DNA from: Chrysopilus asiliformis
Lineage: Eukaryota; Arthropoda; Insecta; Diptera; Rhagionidae
Length of the DNA stretch: 64,000 nucleotides
Direction of reading: 5' to 3'
Assembly: GCA_964034945.1 (NCBI GenBank)
Contig: OZ035960.1
Location: forward strand, 10,792,457-10,856,456
The notes below the pieces were generated by a model. It was given only the letters and a program-made list of their open reading frames with translations, ran no database searches and was not told the DNA's origin. Below are positions 34,607 through 45,339 of the stretch, piece after piece (positions within the stretch are counted from its first letter, which is position 1; each line of letters opens with the position of its first letter). The position numbers and the translations under genes are program-made.

Positions 34607-35190
34607 TTTTGTGTCACCTCAAAAAAACCACTAAAATTCAGTTACTGATTTGAAAGTCGTTTTAGCGACTATTTTTTGAACATTCAATTACTATAGGCGT
34701 GATTGATTGATTGAATATATTGGGGGGTGAGATTGGCAGCGAAAATTTCGATAATTGAAAATAGATTAGATAGAATACATTTTCGATAGGGACAATTAAT
34801 ATCACCATTATCGTACCCAAAGATTGATCATAAGGTGGTCGAGGGACCAAATCTGCAAGCACAAAGGGCCAGTTTTCTAAACCAAACCGTGGGAACATTA
34901 CAAAACAATTACGGTATAACTTCTTAAATATTAGCACTTAAATTTTACTTGAAGAAGAGAAAATTATGTGCCGCAGGTGAAATTTTTTGAAGAATCTACT
35001 CTAGATGAAATTTTTCAGATATCTATAGTCTAAATGTATACCTTTAAGTTGAAAGGCACACGATTTTTTTTATTTTATTACAGTCCTTTTCCGTTCAGAC
35101 AATTATAAAATAAAAGGCTGCCAAACTCAAGGGCTAACACGGCTAGTAATCGGTGATAGGTAAATGTTCCACACATTTGTTTGTGTTTAA
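34607..35190. other. Intergenic, nothing recognised
   Basis: Upstream of the first receptor gene. It includes a GTGCCGCAGGTGAAATTTT word that also occurs at about 36811 and, inverted, near 49540. No gene or complete element. Confidence 0.4.
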
Positions 35191-35425
35191 CACTCTAACT
35201 GCCACGACAGTTTTAAGCCTTTTTCGAATACTTAGTTGTCAGTCAAAAAGGCACTAAAAGAAAAAAAATGAAACAAAATTATAACTAAAAATTATTTTAT
35301 TACCATAAAATGTGTGCAACTACAAAAAATCGTTGCGGTTGCAGCGAACACTTTAATAATTTTCATTGTGGCCGTTGTGTACAATTAGGTGTCATGTCTT
35401 TTTGACTGACGTGGTAGTTAGAGTG
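35191..35425. mobile_element. piggyBac-like MITE, TTAA duplication (235 bp), copy 2 of 2
   Basis: TTAA at 35187-35190 and 35426-35429. Same family as 32711-32948: CACTCTAACTGCCACG left, CGTGGTAGTTAGAGTG right, one change in the terminus. The two copies flank the first receptor gene in the same orientation. Confidence 0.9.
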
Positions 35426-35586
35426 TTAATTCAACGTAAGGAAGAAACATGGAAAAAATCTAGTAAACATAATTTTGAACACAAGTTTTAGTCCATGCAC
35501 AAAATTACACAACAGTTATGCGAGACCCATAATAACACAAAAAGTTCGACGTCGCGACCAGGATGTCAAGAAATTGGTGTTAATAA

Positions 35587-35738
35587 AAAAATAACAAAAA
35601 ATGATCGCTAAAAAAGATTTTTTCCAAAAATAACCACCCAGAACCCATCATTGCTTTCTGAAAAAAATAACAAAAAATGATCGCCAAAAAAGATTTTTTT
35701 CAAAAACAACCACCCAGAACCCATCATTGCTGTCTGCT
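35587..35738 (+). repeat. 76-bp tandem duplication
   Basis: Two adjacent copies of a unit containing AACAAAAAATGATCGC and AACCACCCAGAACCCATC, differing at a few sites. No coding potential. Confidence 0.85.
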
Positions 35739-36176
35739 GTCAGAAGTACGTCTGAAAAAGTCTAAGGTTAAAACGGGACCCTTAGAACATCAGCATTTTT
35801 TCATTCAAATCATAGGTTGTTGTTGTAAGTATTTGTTATACAGTGGTGGCTCGATAATTCGGACACTTGGTAATTCGGACACCTCAGTAATCCGGACAGA
35901 AAGTTTTTAATATTAAAGACTCTGTAATTCGGACATAAGACAAAAAGTCTGACTCAGTAATCCGGACACTAGATAAAAAATCGTGTTTGAACCTGTCACT
36001 TATGTTCAACAAAGACCTCTCGTGATTAACGGTATAATACGAATACAAATACGTATAATGTACATACGTGGAATTTGGTTATGTTTATTCAGTTTCCTTC
36101 ATATTCTTGTTCAGAGTAAGTTGTTTTTTCAAGTAGGTAGGTACTCTATTACAACATTTTGTTTAAAAAACTAACT

Positions 36177-36269
36177 ATGGCTCCAATTAATAAAATTAAA
36201 CACAACTTCCTAACAATAAAAGAAACACTTGAAATTTTAAATAAATTAAAGAAAGGCAATAGTGCTAGA
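36177..36269 (+). pseudogene. pogo/CENP-B-type transposase, first 31 codons only
   Basis: The ATG follows the left subterminal repeats. The lysine-rich start with LTIKETLEILNKLKKGNSAR fits the first helix of the pogo/Tigger/CENP-B DNA-binding domain. The frame enters an inserted CCGTCCGTCC-type repeat. No DDE domain remains in the element. Confidence 0.6.
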
Positions 36270-36660
36270 AGTCCGTCCGTCCTTCTGTCCGTCTCTCCGT
36301 CTGTCCGTCTGTGGCGCGGATTGCGGGCGCAGGGATTGAGCTACAGACTTGAAATTTTACGCAGATCCGTTTTTCGTAAAATTCAAGGCTAAGTCCGTTA
36401 ATGGGCTAAAATGGACTATTAGGGGGCGGTGGGTGCGGGGGGGTACCCCCCATACGAACGAAAACGATTTTTGTGAATATCTCAAAAATCCGAATGAAAT
36501 AAATAAAAAAAAAATCTTTTTGAAAAGTTTGACTTCAAAGTGGAATTTTGATACAACTGTTCGGTGTTCAATTAAACTTCGATGATGCCATATCACCATA
36601 TGGGTTTTCCATAATTGCCAGATTGGCAATTATAGCTTTCGTTATGTTTAAATCAAAAAT
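36268..36660 (-). repeat. Dispersed repeat family B, copy 2 (inside the pogo-like element)
   Basis: Reverse complement of the order seen at 44270-44883: CAATTGCCAGATTGGCAAT-type block, GGGGGTACCCCCCATACGAA, GATCCGTTTTTCGTAAAATT, TTGAGCTACAGACTTGAAAT, GGCGCGGATTGCGGGCGCAG, and a GTCCGTC run. It was inserted after the pogo-like element. Confidence 0.75.
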
Positions 36661-36901
36661 TAGGATGAAATATATAGGTTTTAGTAATTCGGACAACGTC
36701 TGGTTTGCAATGGTCCGAATTATCGAGCCACCACTGTATATTCGGAATCTACATAGTGTGTAGACTAGTCGAGATTGTATCTGGCCCCAGCGTTCTAAAT
36801 GCCAATAGAAATGTGCCGCAGGCGAAAATTTTCAACGTTTAAAGTGAAATATCATGGGAATTTTATTTAAAAACCATTGAACGTGATGTACCTCCATTTC
36901 A

Positions 36902-37106
36902 TAATTGCCGATCAATCGTTTTTCTAGAATATTTGTTTATTTTCTAATTTCATGTTACCTTGAAAAAAATCATAAGCAAAGCGTTATTAAAAATCATTAA
37001 ATCGGGCATATAAAATACTTTAAAACCGGCCACAATGTGCGCTACGATTTTTTTATGAAATTAGAAAGTAAACAAATATTCTAGAAAAAGGATTGATCGT
37101 CAATTA
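36902..37106. repeat. Inverted repeat with about 52-bp arms
   Basis: TAATTGCCGATCAATCGTTT onward pairs with the arm ending GATTGATCGTCAATTA. Shared inner words include CTAGAATATTTGTTTA. It is probably a MITE. It lies just left of mariner-like copy 3. Confidence 0.65.
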
Positions 37107-37136
37107 TTATTGTATTTATTGACAATCAGTATAATA

Positions 37137-37681
37137 TCGGGTCTTTCAATAAGGACATAACAATTTTGTATTTAAATAAAACACAGAATAATTGAGATAT
37201 CGGGCTGAAATTTATTCCAGGTGTAGTGGACATGTTACATTTAAGTATGAAATTCGATGTCGTTCATATGGCCACCGCGAGCACGTTTGCTGATTGATTC
37301 TTTGGAGCCAATTTTCCACCACTCTTCCATACATATCGGCCGGAACGTTGGCAATTGTTCCTGAGCTCCTCTAACGTTGTTGGCTTGTTGGCATAAACCA
37401 ACGACTTAACATAACCCCATAAAAAGAAATCCAACGGCGTTAAATCGCATGAGCGAGGTGGCCATTCGACCGGACCATTTCTCGAGATTACACGATTACC
37501 GAACTTCTCCTTCAATAGATCAATTGTTTGACCAGCTGTATGGCATTGCTCGTTCGTGAACTTCACCATGATAAAAATGTAAACCTTGACTGACGTTTTA
37601 GCATTGCCAGATCATAAAAAAAGTTTTAGGGTGCGTTTTTATTAAAATACAAAATTGTTATGTCCTTATTGAAAGACCCTT
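37137..37681 (-). mobile_element. Internally deleted mariner-like MITE, copy 3
   Basis: TA-flanked, 545 bp, with GGGTCTTTCAATAAGGAC ends. On - from 37569 it reads MVKFTNEQCHTAGQTIDLLK, then EKFGNRVISRNGPVEWPPRS and CDLTPLDFFLWGYVKSLVYA. A small deletion (after EELRNN) then shifts the frame. MVKFTNEQ is joined directly to a region near the transposase C-terminus, so the central part, including the first catalytic residues, is missing. The right end is about 280 bp upstream of the receptor ATG at 37959. Confidence 0.88.
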
Positions 37682-37958
37682 TACAAAAAACCTTGTAATA
37701 ACAGGAAAAGCATTGCACCTCTTCAGTGCTCTTGATAACTCTGAAGAGAATTATTTCGATACAATGATTTAAACCTGTAATTGTACAAAAATAAGAACGT
37801 ATGTATAAACCATAATACACATAAATTAATTAAAATTTTGGTCTCACTAATTGGCATTTATTATTGAAACATGAATCTGTTAATTAGTTTGATTAATCGA
37901 ACTATTAAAACAAACCACATCTAAAAACGTCATCAATAAAATTATTCACTAGTCTAAA

Positions 37959-39337
37959 ATGAATACTGCAAGGGATCTATCGTTGTTGTTAATCCTTTTC
38001 TATGCATTTGGATTAATATCAAGGCAAAGTTGCACTAAAACAAAATTCGATTTCAAACGATTGGGAATATTCTTAATAAGTGTTTTAATGTTATTTTCTT
38101 TGATTGCATTACAATTTATTTACATGGAAATTTTGTACTTTACAAAAACAACAATTGGTCTACTTCTAGATTTCGCTCAAATCTGTGGCCCAATTTTCAC
38201 GCATCTATTGATCCTTTTTGAAGCGTTAGCATTTCGGGGAACCGAATCTGAAATATGGGATTTAATTCAGCAAATCGACGACGCCCTTGGAACATTTCAC
38301 ACGCAACAATCAAATCTTAATTTCTGCCGAAGGATTATAAAAAGTTTCCTAATCTTAACATTAATTGCTCCTTTGCCAGAGTTGTTTGTCATCTTTGGGT
38401 CTTACCGGAACTTTCCCGGCTGGGCTTTAAGTTGGGTAATTCGAATTGGATCTTTGCAAGTTTCCCGATGGTGTGTTTTGCATTTCCTGTTTTATGTTCT
38501 GTACGTAACTGATCGAAGTGAAAAGATTTCGGATGAACTGGAAGATATCTCGAAATGTGAATTTAGCACGACTAAAAGATATAATCGTACAATAAAAGAA
38601 CGAATTAAAAATGTTAAAAAAGTACACCGACTATTGTGGCTGCTGAATTTTAAAATTGAGAAACGTTTTCAGTTTTCGTTGTACACAATTTTGGGAAACA
38701 TTTTTATCTGTACGACTGTGGCTTGTTTTTGGATCACTTTTCGTCTGTATGAGCGGCATTATAAATTTTTCGCAGGTATAATAGTTTTTTTTTAAAGATT
38801 TTAATGTCACTTTAAACTTAATTATTTCAAGAATCCTTTATGTGCGGTGTTTCATACGTCATCACTTTGTATCTTTTAGCGACTGTTTGTGAGGATTTTA
38901 AAACTAAGGTAAAAAAAAACGAAATAATTGTCGGTTGGTTAACCAACCAAAAGTTTTCTAAGCACAATTGAAACATTTTGAATTTTCGAGTTTTGTTTTA
39001 TTATTGTATGTAGTTCCGTTTGAAAAACTCTAATTTTCCTACTCCTTAATTATAGACTAGACTTCAAGGACATTTTCTTCACAAAATTTGTCATATAAGG
39101 ATGGAAGATAAGACATCATCTTTGATTAAAAATTTCTCTCTGCAAATAAGATTAGCGCAACACACATTAACAGCTGGAAAATTCTTTAAAATTGATCATG
39201 AAATGATACGAAAGGTAAAATTCATATTTTTGTAAAAAAAACAAACTTCTTGTATTCAATGTTTATCATTTCAAAAGGTTATTTATGCGATAACAACGTA
39301 TCTTGTCGTACTGTTTTCCATGGACCAGGATTTATGA
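37959..39337 (+). CDS. Gustatory receptor (7tm_7 family), gene 2 of 3
   Basis: Predicted 370-aa taste receptor. Exons on +: 37959-38775, 38832-38908, 39056-39214 and 39278-39337, total 1113 nt with stop TGA. All introns are GT-AG. Exon 1 encodes most membrane helices and ends in phase 1 after HYKFFA. Exon 2 is 77 nt long (ESFMCGVSYVITLYLLATVC), exactly the length of the matching exon in gene 1. Exon 3 gives GHFLHKICHIRMEDKTSSLI, then KNFSLQIRLAQHTLTAGKFF. Exon 4 gives VIYAITTYLVVLFSMDQDL. The QF of the TYhhhhhQF signature is SM, as in gene 1. The start is the first ATG in frame. Mariner-like copies 3 and 4 flank the gene in inverted orientation. Confidence 0.9.
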
Positions 39338-39691
39338 ATTGAAGGCAAAAAAGTTGACGGAAAAAAAATAGTTTTTATGAAATTATTAGGAAAGCTCTGT
39401 TGTTTTTTCATGTTTTATTAATTAAAATTGAATTGATAAAAAAAATCTGTATACTATAAGAGGGTAGGATGAAAAATGTCGGGCCTGACAAGATTTTCTC
39501 TTCTCGCTTGTCTAAAAAACTAGAGCCAAAATTCCAACAAACTAGTAGAACAGTTTCAAGTTTTGCTTTTTGTATACGAGTAAGGTTAATTTTCATTTTC
39601 ATATATGTAGTTCGCACCCTGATTCTGATAGACTCGTCACTTCAAAACATTACTCTTCTTTGAATCACAATCTTTATTAAAAATCTGTAAT

Positions 39692-39820
39692 AGGCCCTAT
39701 TACAGAATCCGATACGAATGGTTCGAATCGTAAACTCAATGTTCTTGTTAGTGTTTTATACCAACAACAACATTGAGTTTACGATTCGAACCATTCGTAT
39801 CGGATTCTGTGATAGGGCCT
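39692..39820. mobile_element. 129-bp palindromic MITE with conserved core (hairpin 2)
   Basis: Bounded by AAT on both sides. The arms AGGCCCTATTACAGAATCCG onward pair with one or two mismatches for about 48 bp each. The middle 33 bp (39740-39772) are the reverse complement of the centre of the element at 6714-6842 with one difference. The arms of the two are largely different. Located 355 bp downstream of the gene 2 stop codon. Confidence 0.8.
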
Positions 39821-39945
39821 AATATATTTTTCCATATATAAAGGGTCTTTCAATAAGGACATAACAATTTTGTATTTTAATAAAAACGCGCCCTAAGACT
39901 TTTTTTTATGATCTGGCAATGTCAGTCAAGGTTTACATTTTTAGC

Positions 39946-40290
39946 ATGGTGAAGTTCACGAACGAGCAATGCCACACAGCTGGTCAAACAATTGATCTAT
40001 TGAAGGAGAAACTCCGTAATCGTGTAATCTCGAGAAATGGTCCGGTCGAATGGCCACCTCGCTCATGCGATTTAACGCCGTTGGATTTCTTTTTATGGGG
40101 TCATGTTAAGTCGTTGGTTTATGCCAACAAGCCAACAACGTTAGAGGAGCTCAGGAACAATATCGAACGCGAAATTGCCAACGTTCCGGCCGATATGTGT
40201 GGAAGAGTGGTGGAAAATTGGCTCCAAAGAATCAATCAGTGCAAACGTGCTCGCGGTTGCCATATGAACGACATCGAATTTCATACTTAA
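39946..40290 (+). CDS. Transposase-derived 114-aa ORF inside mariner-like copy 4
   Basis: Open from MVKFTNEQ to a TAA stop. It carries the last catalytic block of the mariner/IS630 DDE domain (VEWPPRSCDLTPLDFFLWGH) and the C-terminal tail (VPADMCGRVVENWLQRINQ, HMNDIEF). It lacks the DNA-binding domain and the first catalytic aspartates, so it cannot be an active transposase. Another in-frame ATG lies at 39919. I cannot tell whether it is expressed. Confidence 0.55.
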   Translation: MVKFTNEQCHTAGQTIDLLKEKLRNRVISRNGPVEWPPRSCDLTPLDFFLWGHVKSLVYANKPTTLEELRNNIEREIANVPADMCGRVVENWLQRINQCKRARGCHMNDIEFHT

Positions 40291-40360
40291 ATGTAACATC
40301 TCCACTACACCTGGAATAAATTTCAGCCCGATATCTCAATTATTCTGTGTTTTATTTAAA

Positions 40361-40992
40361 GTACCAGGAAGACCGAGCCATGCTCGGCGAGCTCAAAATC
40401 CTACTTTTGCTCATTTTTGCGGAAAAACTAAATTCACATTATCTTTACAGAGCTTTTCCAGAGTTTTTAAATTCCCTACCTAGAAAGCTACAACTAAAAC
40501 TAATGCGCGACAACAAAATTTCATAGAAATCGGTTGAGTGGTTACTGAGTAATCGCTGTCACCGATTTTTGAAACCTTTTGAGACACCAGGTGAGAGTTA
40601 TCGAGGGGAGGGAAAAGTCCGGTTTGTAGTGGAAAAATCGAAAGCCCCGAGCCCCCTTAGTAATACTGTAAAGTTTCATTAAGATCGGACCACCCAATTC
40701 GAAGATACCAGGCGAGGGGTATCGAGGGGAGGGAAAAGTCAGGTTTGTAGTAGAAAAATCGAAAGCCCCGAGCCCCCTTAGTAATACTGTAAAGTTTCAT
40801 TAAGATCGGATGACCCAATTCGAAGATAACAGGCGAGGGGTATCAAGGGGAATTTTCTCAGAGGTGAGACCTATCTAGATCGATTCCTTGTCCCCGAAAA
40901 TCCCTAACCACCAAGTTTCGTGAAAATCGTTAGGCGGGTTTTCGAGATCGCTTGTGCAGACAGACAGACATTCCTCGTATTATATTATAGGA
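40361..40992 (+). mobile_element. SINE-like or LINE 3'-end insertion with tandem units
   Basis: Starts GTACCAGGAAGACCGAGCC. It has about two copies of a unit of roughly 120 bp (GAGGGGAGGGAAAAGTC, AAAATCGAAAGCCCCGAGCC, CTGTAAAGTTTCATTAAGAT) and ends CAGACAGACAGACATTCCTC then TATTATATTATAG. The plan matches the insertion at 12370-12864: tandem units, then a CAGACAGACA run, then an AT tail. The borders come from the split mariner-like inverted repeat. Confidence 0.6.
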
Positions 40993-41551
40993 TACAAAAT
41001 TGTTATGTCCTTATTGAAAGACCCGATATGTAGATAAATAAAGTAACAAAAGTCAAGCGGGCTTCTAGATTTACCGATTCGCGTGGCATTTGTCCTGTCG
41101 CTAGTCTATCAGAATCAAGACAATAAAAAGTATTATTTCTAGAATTTCCTAAAGAAAAAGGAAATAATTTTGTGTTTTCCTTCGAAATTGTGGAAGGGGG
41201 GTTAAATTTTTCAGTTTATGTATTTTTTTTTTAAATTTCACATTAATATATTTTAAGAATGTTGATAATTATTTTTTTATAAGCATTTTTGCCAATCGTA
41301 ATTTTATCAGCCGACATTCGTCGTTTGAGAACAATTTTGCCCCATGTTCAGAGGTTCTAAATTATTGTATACCTATGTGTGACAACATAATTCTCGATCT
41401 ATCCTCACAACTGTATGTCAATCGCTAGCGTCACGGTTGACATAAATGCCGCTTGATAAAGAATATTGAGACCTTCTCACGCGCAGCCCTCCGATAATAA
41501 TTAAAACTACCACATATTTCAAATAAGGATATTTTAATAATAACTTTATTT

Positions 41552-43277
41552 TCACTCTTCAGCTCTATGAGTTTCGTCTTTAGCGGCTTTTGAATTCGTA
41601 GGAGTAAACTGTATCAGGATAACCATATACGTTGTAATTGCAGCAAATATCTACAAAAATAGAGAACAAAATTGCCAAAAACCTTTATTGATTTATATTT
41701 TTTTTAATTTTCAAACCTCTTGCAGTAAATTGAAGCTCATGGTAAAAAATCCAGCGACATTAAATTCAAATGGTGCGATCATTAGCAGCAAGGAAAAATT
41801 TTCGACAATTGCATCGAAATCCGTAACACTTGACTCTCTTTCGAATTCGTGCATGTAGTATGCAACAAAACGAACTTCTTCCAGACATTTTTCACATGAG
41901 CCAAACATCATGATGAGTAAAATCATGACCGGAATGATAAGCAGTAGCATATCTTAAAATTTAACAAAACAAACGGTTGATTCAAGTGAAAAGAGTTAAA
42001 CTGAATAATGAGAGCTGTACAAAAAAATACGTCATGCACCTATAGAGAATTGGGGTTACTCCGCTGATGTGTCAAGGATAATTTTTTATTCAAAAAACTA
42101 TCGTGATTAACACTAGAATGCCCGATACTAGCAATACTCTTAGATGCCCAAATGGAGGCATTTTGAAATTTTTACTCCCTTGGGCATTGGACGTAATTTT
42201 TAAAAAATCGACGATAAAAGTGTGCCAATTTTATTTTCAAAATAAATGAGAGGTTTTTACAATAAAATATTAATTAGGAAAAAATTGATGACAAAAAATG
42301 TTCGCAAGCAGTCAAAATGACTTCCTTGGGCAATCTAGTGTTAAAATACACGAAAATTGAAAAAAGCATGACGTATTTTATGAACATTCCGTAATCTACA
42401 GTGAATCACCTTCCATATGTCTAAAATCAAGACTAGCCAAAAGAGCATAAATCCAGTGTGCATCACAAGTAACTTGAACGAAATTATGTAGTAAATTTGC
42501 TAATTGAGAAATACAAAAACATGAATTTATATTTTGGGACATTCTGTATACTAAATTATAAAATTCCTTGCAAGTCATCAATTGATGCTGTAGAATTTGT
42601 TCATTGAAATCCACACTTTCTCTATTTGATAAAATCAATTTGGATGACTTTTCCGGCATTTTCCTGCTTTGCTCGGCTAAATCCTTTAAATCTGCATTGA
42701 GTTGAATAAACAAATGTGTCAGAAGGGTGGAATACATAATATGCTGCAAATGTCTGATCCTGCAAACCAATACCGAAATCGTATTCGATAGATATAGACT
42801 CATCCAAACGGTTTCACTATGCGACACTATAATAATATAAAATTCCATCACCGCAGTTATCGCCAAATAGAGAAAGAACTTTTGGCAAACCTCACGATGA
42901 TATTTCATAATAAAGTTGTCCATGGTTTCGGCCTTGAAAAACTTTTCAATTCGTTTATTCAATATCCAAATGTCTTTTTGAATGTCTCGTGTTCGCCAAG
43001 ACTCCATTAGGATAATGAAATGCGATCCAGTGCTAGCAAAAAACTTCATCATTTCATTTGAATACTCAATGCCTTGAAGGGTGTTAAAAACACCATAATT
43101 AAATGTATAAAATGATTCGGCGGCTATACTTGTGATTCCTAGTACCATCCAAATGAAAAACAGGCATGTCCATGATCTTGACACTGCTGGTGCCTGCTCA
43201 CCGAAAACCACATTCGAGGGTATTGGAAAAAATCCAAGAAATTGAAAAATATGAACAATAATTTTGAATAACTTCAT
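41552..43277 (-). CDS. Gustatory receptor (7tm_7 family), gene 3 of 3
   Basis: Predicted 400-aa taste receptor. Exons on -: 43277-42410, 41952-41717 and 41650-41552 (868 + 236 + 99 nt, stop TGA). The joins keep frame: phase 1 gives HME-D-MLLLIIPV, and phase 0 then gives LLQE-IFAAITTY. The last exon has the full signature TYMVILIQF, unlike genes 1 and 2. The start is the ATG at 43275-43277 (MKLFKIIVHIFQFLGFF); an in-frame non-ATG codon upstream is not used. The middle region LNADLKDLAEQSRK followed by FNEQILQHQLMTCKEFYNLV is typical of the cytoplasmic segment in this family. The first intron is 457 nt and largely transposon; the other is 66 nt. Confidence 0.9.
42111..42340. mobile_element. piggyBac-like MITE, TTAA duplication (230 bp), in a receptor intron
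   Basis: TTAA at 42107-42110 and 42341-42344. The ends CACTAGAATGCCC and GGGCAATCTAGTG are inverted with one mismatch. Subterminal GTCAAAATGACTTCC on the right echoes AGGCATTTTGA on the left. It lies within intron 1 of gene 3, inside a second repeat with TACGTCATGC/GCATGACGTA ends. Confidence 0.8.
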
Positions 43278-44030
43278 TGTCACAATTTTTAACTACTGCC
43301 AACTTTTAACTACTTTTAACCAAAAACTTTTAACTACTGCCAACAGAACTGCATTGAATTAAATACCTTTCAATGATTTGATTGACTTGATTGTGACTTT
43401 GTCAAAATAAAATTAATTCGATTGATTTATTGTGGGTTTTGTGATTTGTAAGTTAATCAACTTTATATCTTGATTTACTTATGACGGGAGGTGATAAATT
43501 TTTCGACTTGGGAGGGAAAAGGCGCATGATTTGTGACAATTCTTTTCCCTTTTCTCTTTGTTTTCTATTTGCATGTTGTCTTACACAATATAGCTAAGCT
43601 AAAATTTCAAATCAATCACCCAAGGAGTTCTCGAGTTGTAGACTTTTGAAAACAAATCAGGTATGTTTATACTCTATTTGAGAATTATATAGTAGTATAT
43701 TAGATTTAGTATGCTGTTTGTAACGTATCGAACCAATCCTCGCACAAAAAAATTAACTACAGGGTTTTTGGAATGCACGCACAGAAAAAATAGTTGGTCT
43801 ATCTTATAATGGAGAATCGGGACTATAATTAAAACAGGTAATTTCAATTACAGAAATCTTTGAAAAAATTAAAAAGCTTTTAAAAACGAAATAAGGAAAT
43901 AAGGATTTATTGGGTCCTGTGTTTCAGAAATAAAATCGCGAAAATAAAATATATTATTTATTTTTTATGCTTTTACCTCGCTTTTATTTCTAATACATAG
44001 CACCACAAAAAATTTTTTTTTCCTTTTTAA

Positions 44031-44915
44031 CCCTTTCAGACCTGATGTCCCACCAGTGGGACAATTCCTCAAACTAGTTTTTACAGCTATCCGACGTTGA
44101 AATTACTGTTTAAATCCTTGAATGAGCCTTTTGTTAATTACGCAAATCCGTAAAAACCAATGATCTGACTTTTTTGTCAGAAATATTTCATATTTTGTCG
44201 GAAGCAAACAAGTAATGTTAAAAAAAAATTGAAATTTGAGCTGTTTTTGAACTCTAACATAGGAATCTCACATCAAAAACATAGCAAAAGCTATAATTGC
44301 CAATCTGGCAATCATTGGAGACCCGTATGGTGATATCCGTATCAAAATTCGAACAGTTATACCAAAATTCCACTTTGAAGTCAAACTTTCCAATAAGATT
44401 TTTTAAAATTTATTCCAATTGGATTTTGATGTATGGGAGTTTTATGTAGAATTATATCCTAAACAACTTTTGTTCTTGCACTTTTTTGATAAGGTGCACC
44501 GTTTTTGAAATATTTGCAAAAAACGTTTTCGTTCGTATGGGGGGTACCCCCCCCCCCCCCCCCCCCTAATGGTCCATTTTTGCCCATTAACGAACTTAGC
44601 CTCGCATTTTACGAAAAACGGATCTGTGCAAAATTTCAAGTCTCTAGCTCAATCCGTGCGCCCGCAATCCGCGCCACAGACAGACGGACAGACAGACGGA
44701 CAGACAGACGGACAGACAGACAGACAGACAGACGGACGGACATGCAGAAATTAAATATTTTTATCATTCTAAACACACTGGTGTAATTCATTTTTGTGTG
44801 TGATGACGGGATCTTGGCGTTACAAACGGTAAGGCAAAGTTAATATACCCTTTGGTTTCACCATACGGGTATAAAAATTATTTCACCGCCAGAAATAATT
44901 CAGCTCTGAAAGGGT
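44031..44915. mobile_element. piggyBac-like element, TTAA duplication, carrying a family B insertion
   Basis: TTAA at 44027-44030 and 44916-44919. The ends CCCTTTCAGACCTGATG and CAGCTCTGAAAGGG are inverted. A subterminal palindrome GTCCCACCAGTGGGAC is near the left end. The interior from about 44270 to 44883 is a family B repeat. No transposase. Confidence 0.78.
44270..44883 (+). repeat. Dispersed repeat family B, copy 3 (least interrupted)
   Basis: Block order: GCTATAATTGCCAATCTGGC, TTGGATTTTGATGTATGGGA, a poly-C run after GTATGGGGGGTA, ACGAAAAACGGATCTG, CAAGTCTCTAGCTCAATCC, GTGCGCCCGCAATCCGCGCC, (CAGACGGA)n, AACACACTGGTGTAATTCAT, and a right edge near CACCATACGGGTATAAAAA. It is the best reference for the empty sites at 16635 and 17478. 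Class unknown. Confidence 0.7.
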
Positions 44916-45339
44916 TAATGCATTTTTCTTCATAAAAGCTTTTTTATAAACTTTTTTTTCAAACTTTTTTTAAATTTTAGTCCTATTCAAACACAAAGTG
45001 ACTAAGTTTGATTAGTATCCTTGCCTTCAAGATATCCTTACAAACATTCTGACACCAGCATCGGATTTAAGGACTCCAAAAATCCTCAGATGAACTTTTT
45101 TCCGGAAATTTTGAAGAAAAAGGTAATCACGTTACTCCAACAAGTCCTTCCTTTAACCTTATAGACTTCTTAACACCAGAAACGAATTCGGGGGCTTGAA
45201 AAACCCCCAGTTAAGATTTTTTCTGGAAAATTTGAGAAAAAGGATAATCAGGTTATCCTTACAGGGCCTTCCGTAGTCCTTGCAAGGACGAAGTCGTGAA
45301 AATATTGTATTGTCATCGAAATTCGGTATCTGTGTAAAA

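Larger units (their letters stand above)
35842..36736 (+). mobile_element. pogo/Tigger-like element remnant, TA duplication (895 bp)
   Basis: TA flanks both ends. CAGTGGTGGCTCGATAATTC on the left and its perfect complement on the right form the inverted repeat. The left subterminal region has further copies of a short word (TAATTCGGACA or TAATCCGGACA), a likely transposase-binding array. On + at 36177 it keeps the start of a transposase (MAPINKIKHNFLTIKETLEI then LNKLKKGNSAR), which resembles the CENP-B/pogo N-terminal helix-turn-helix. A family B repeat then interrupts it. Confidence 0.78.
39841..41026 (+). mobile_element. Internally deleted mariner-like MITE, copy 4, with a later insertion
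   Basis: TA-flanked (39839-39840 and 41027-41028). It has the same structure as copies 1-3 but opposite orientation, and an insertion at about 40361-40992 splits its right inverted repeat between TTTAAA and TACAAAATTG. Without that insertion it would be about 550 bp. It has the longest open frame of the four copies. Confidence 0.85.

Noticed and set aside
44505..44786. Open frame with DRRTDRRTDRR repeats
   Set aside because: It is the CAGACGGA microsatellite of family B read in one frame.
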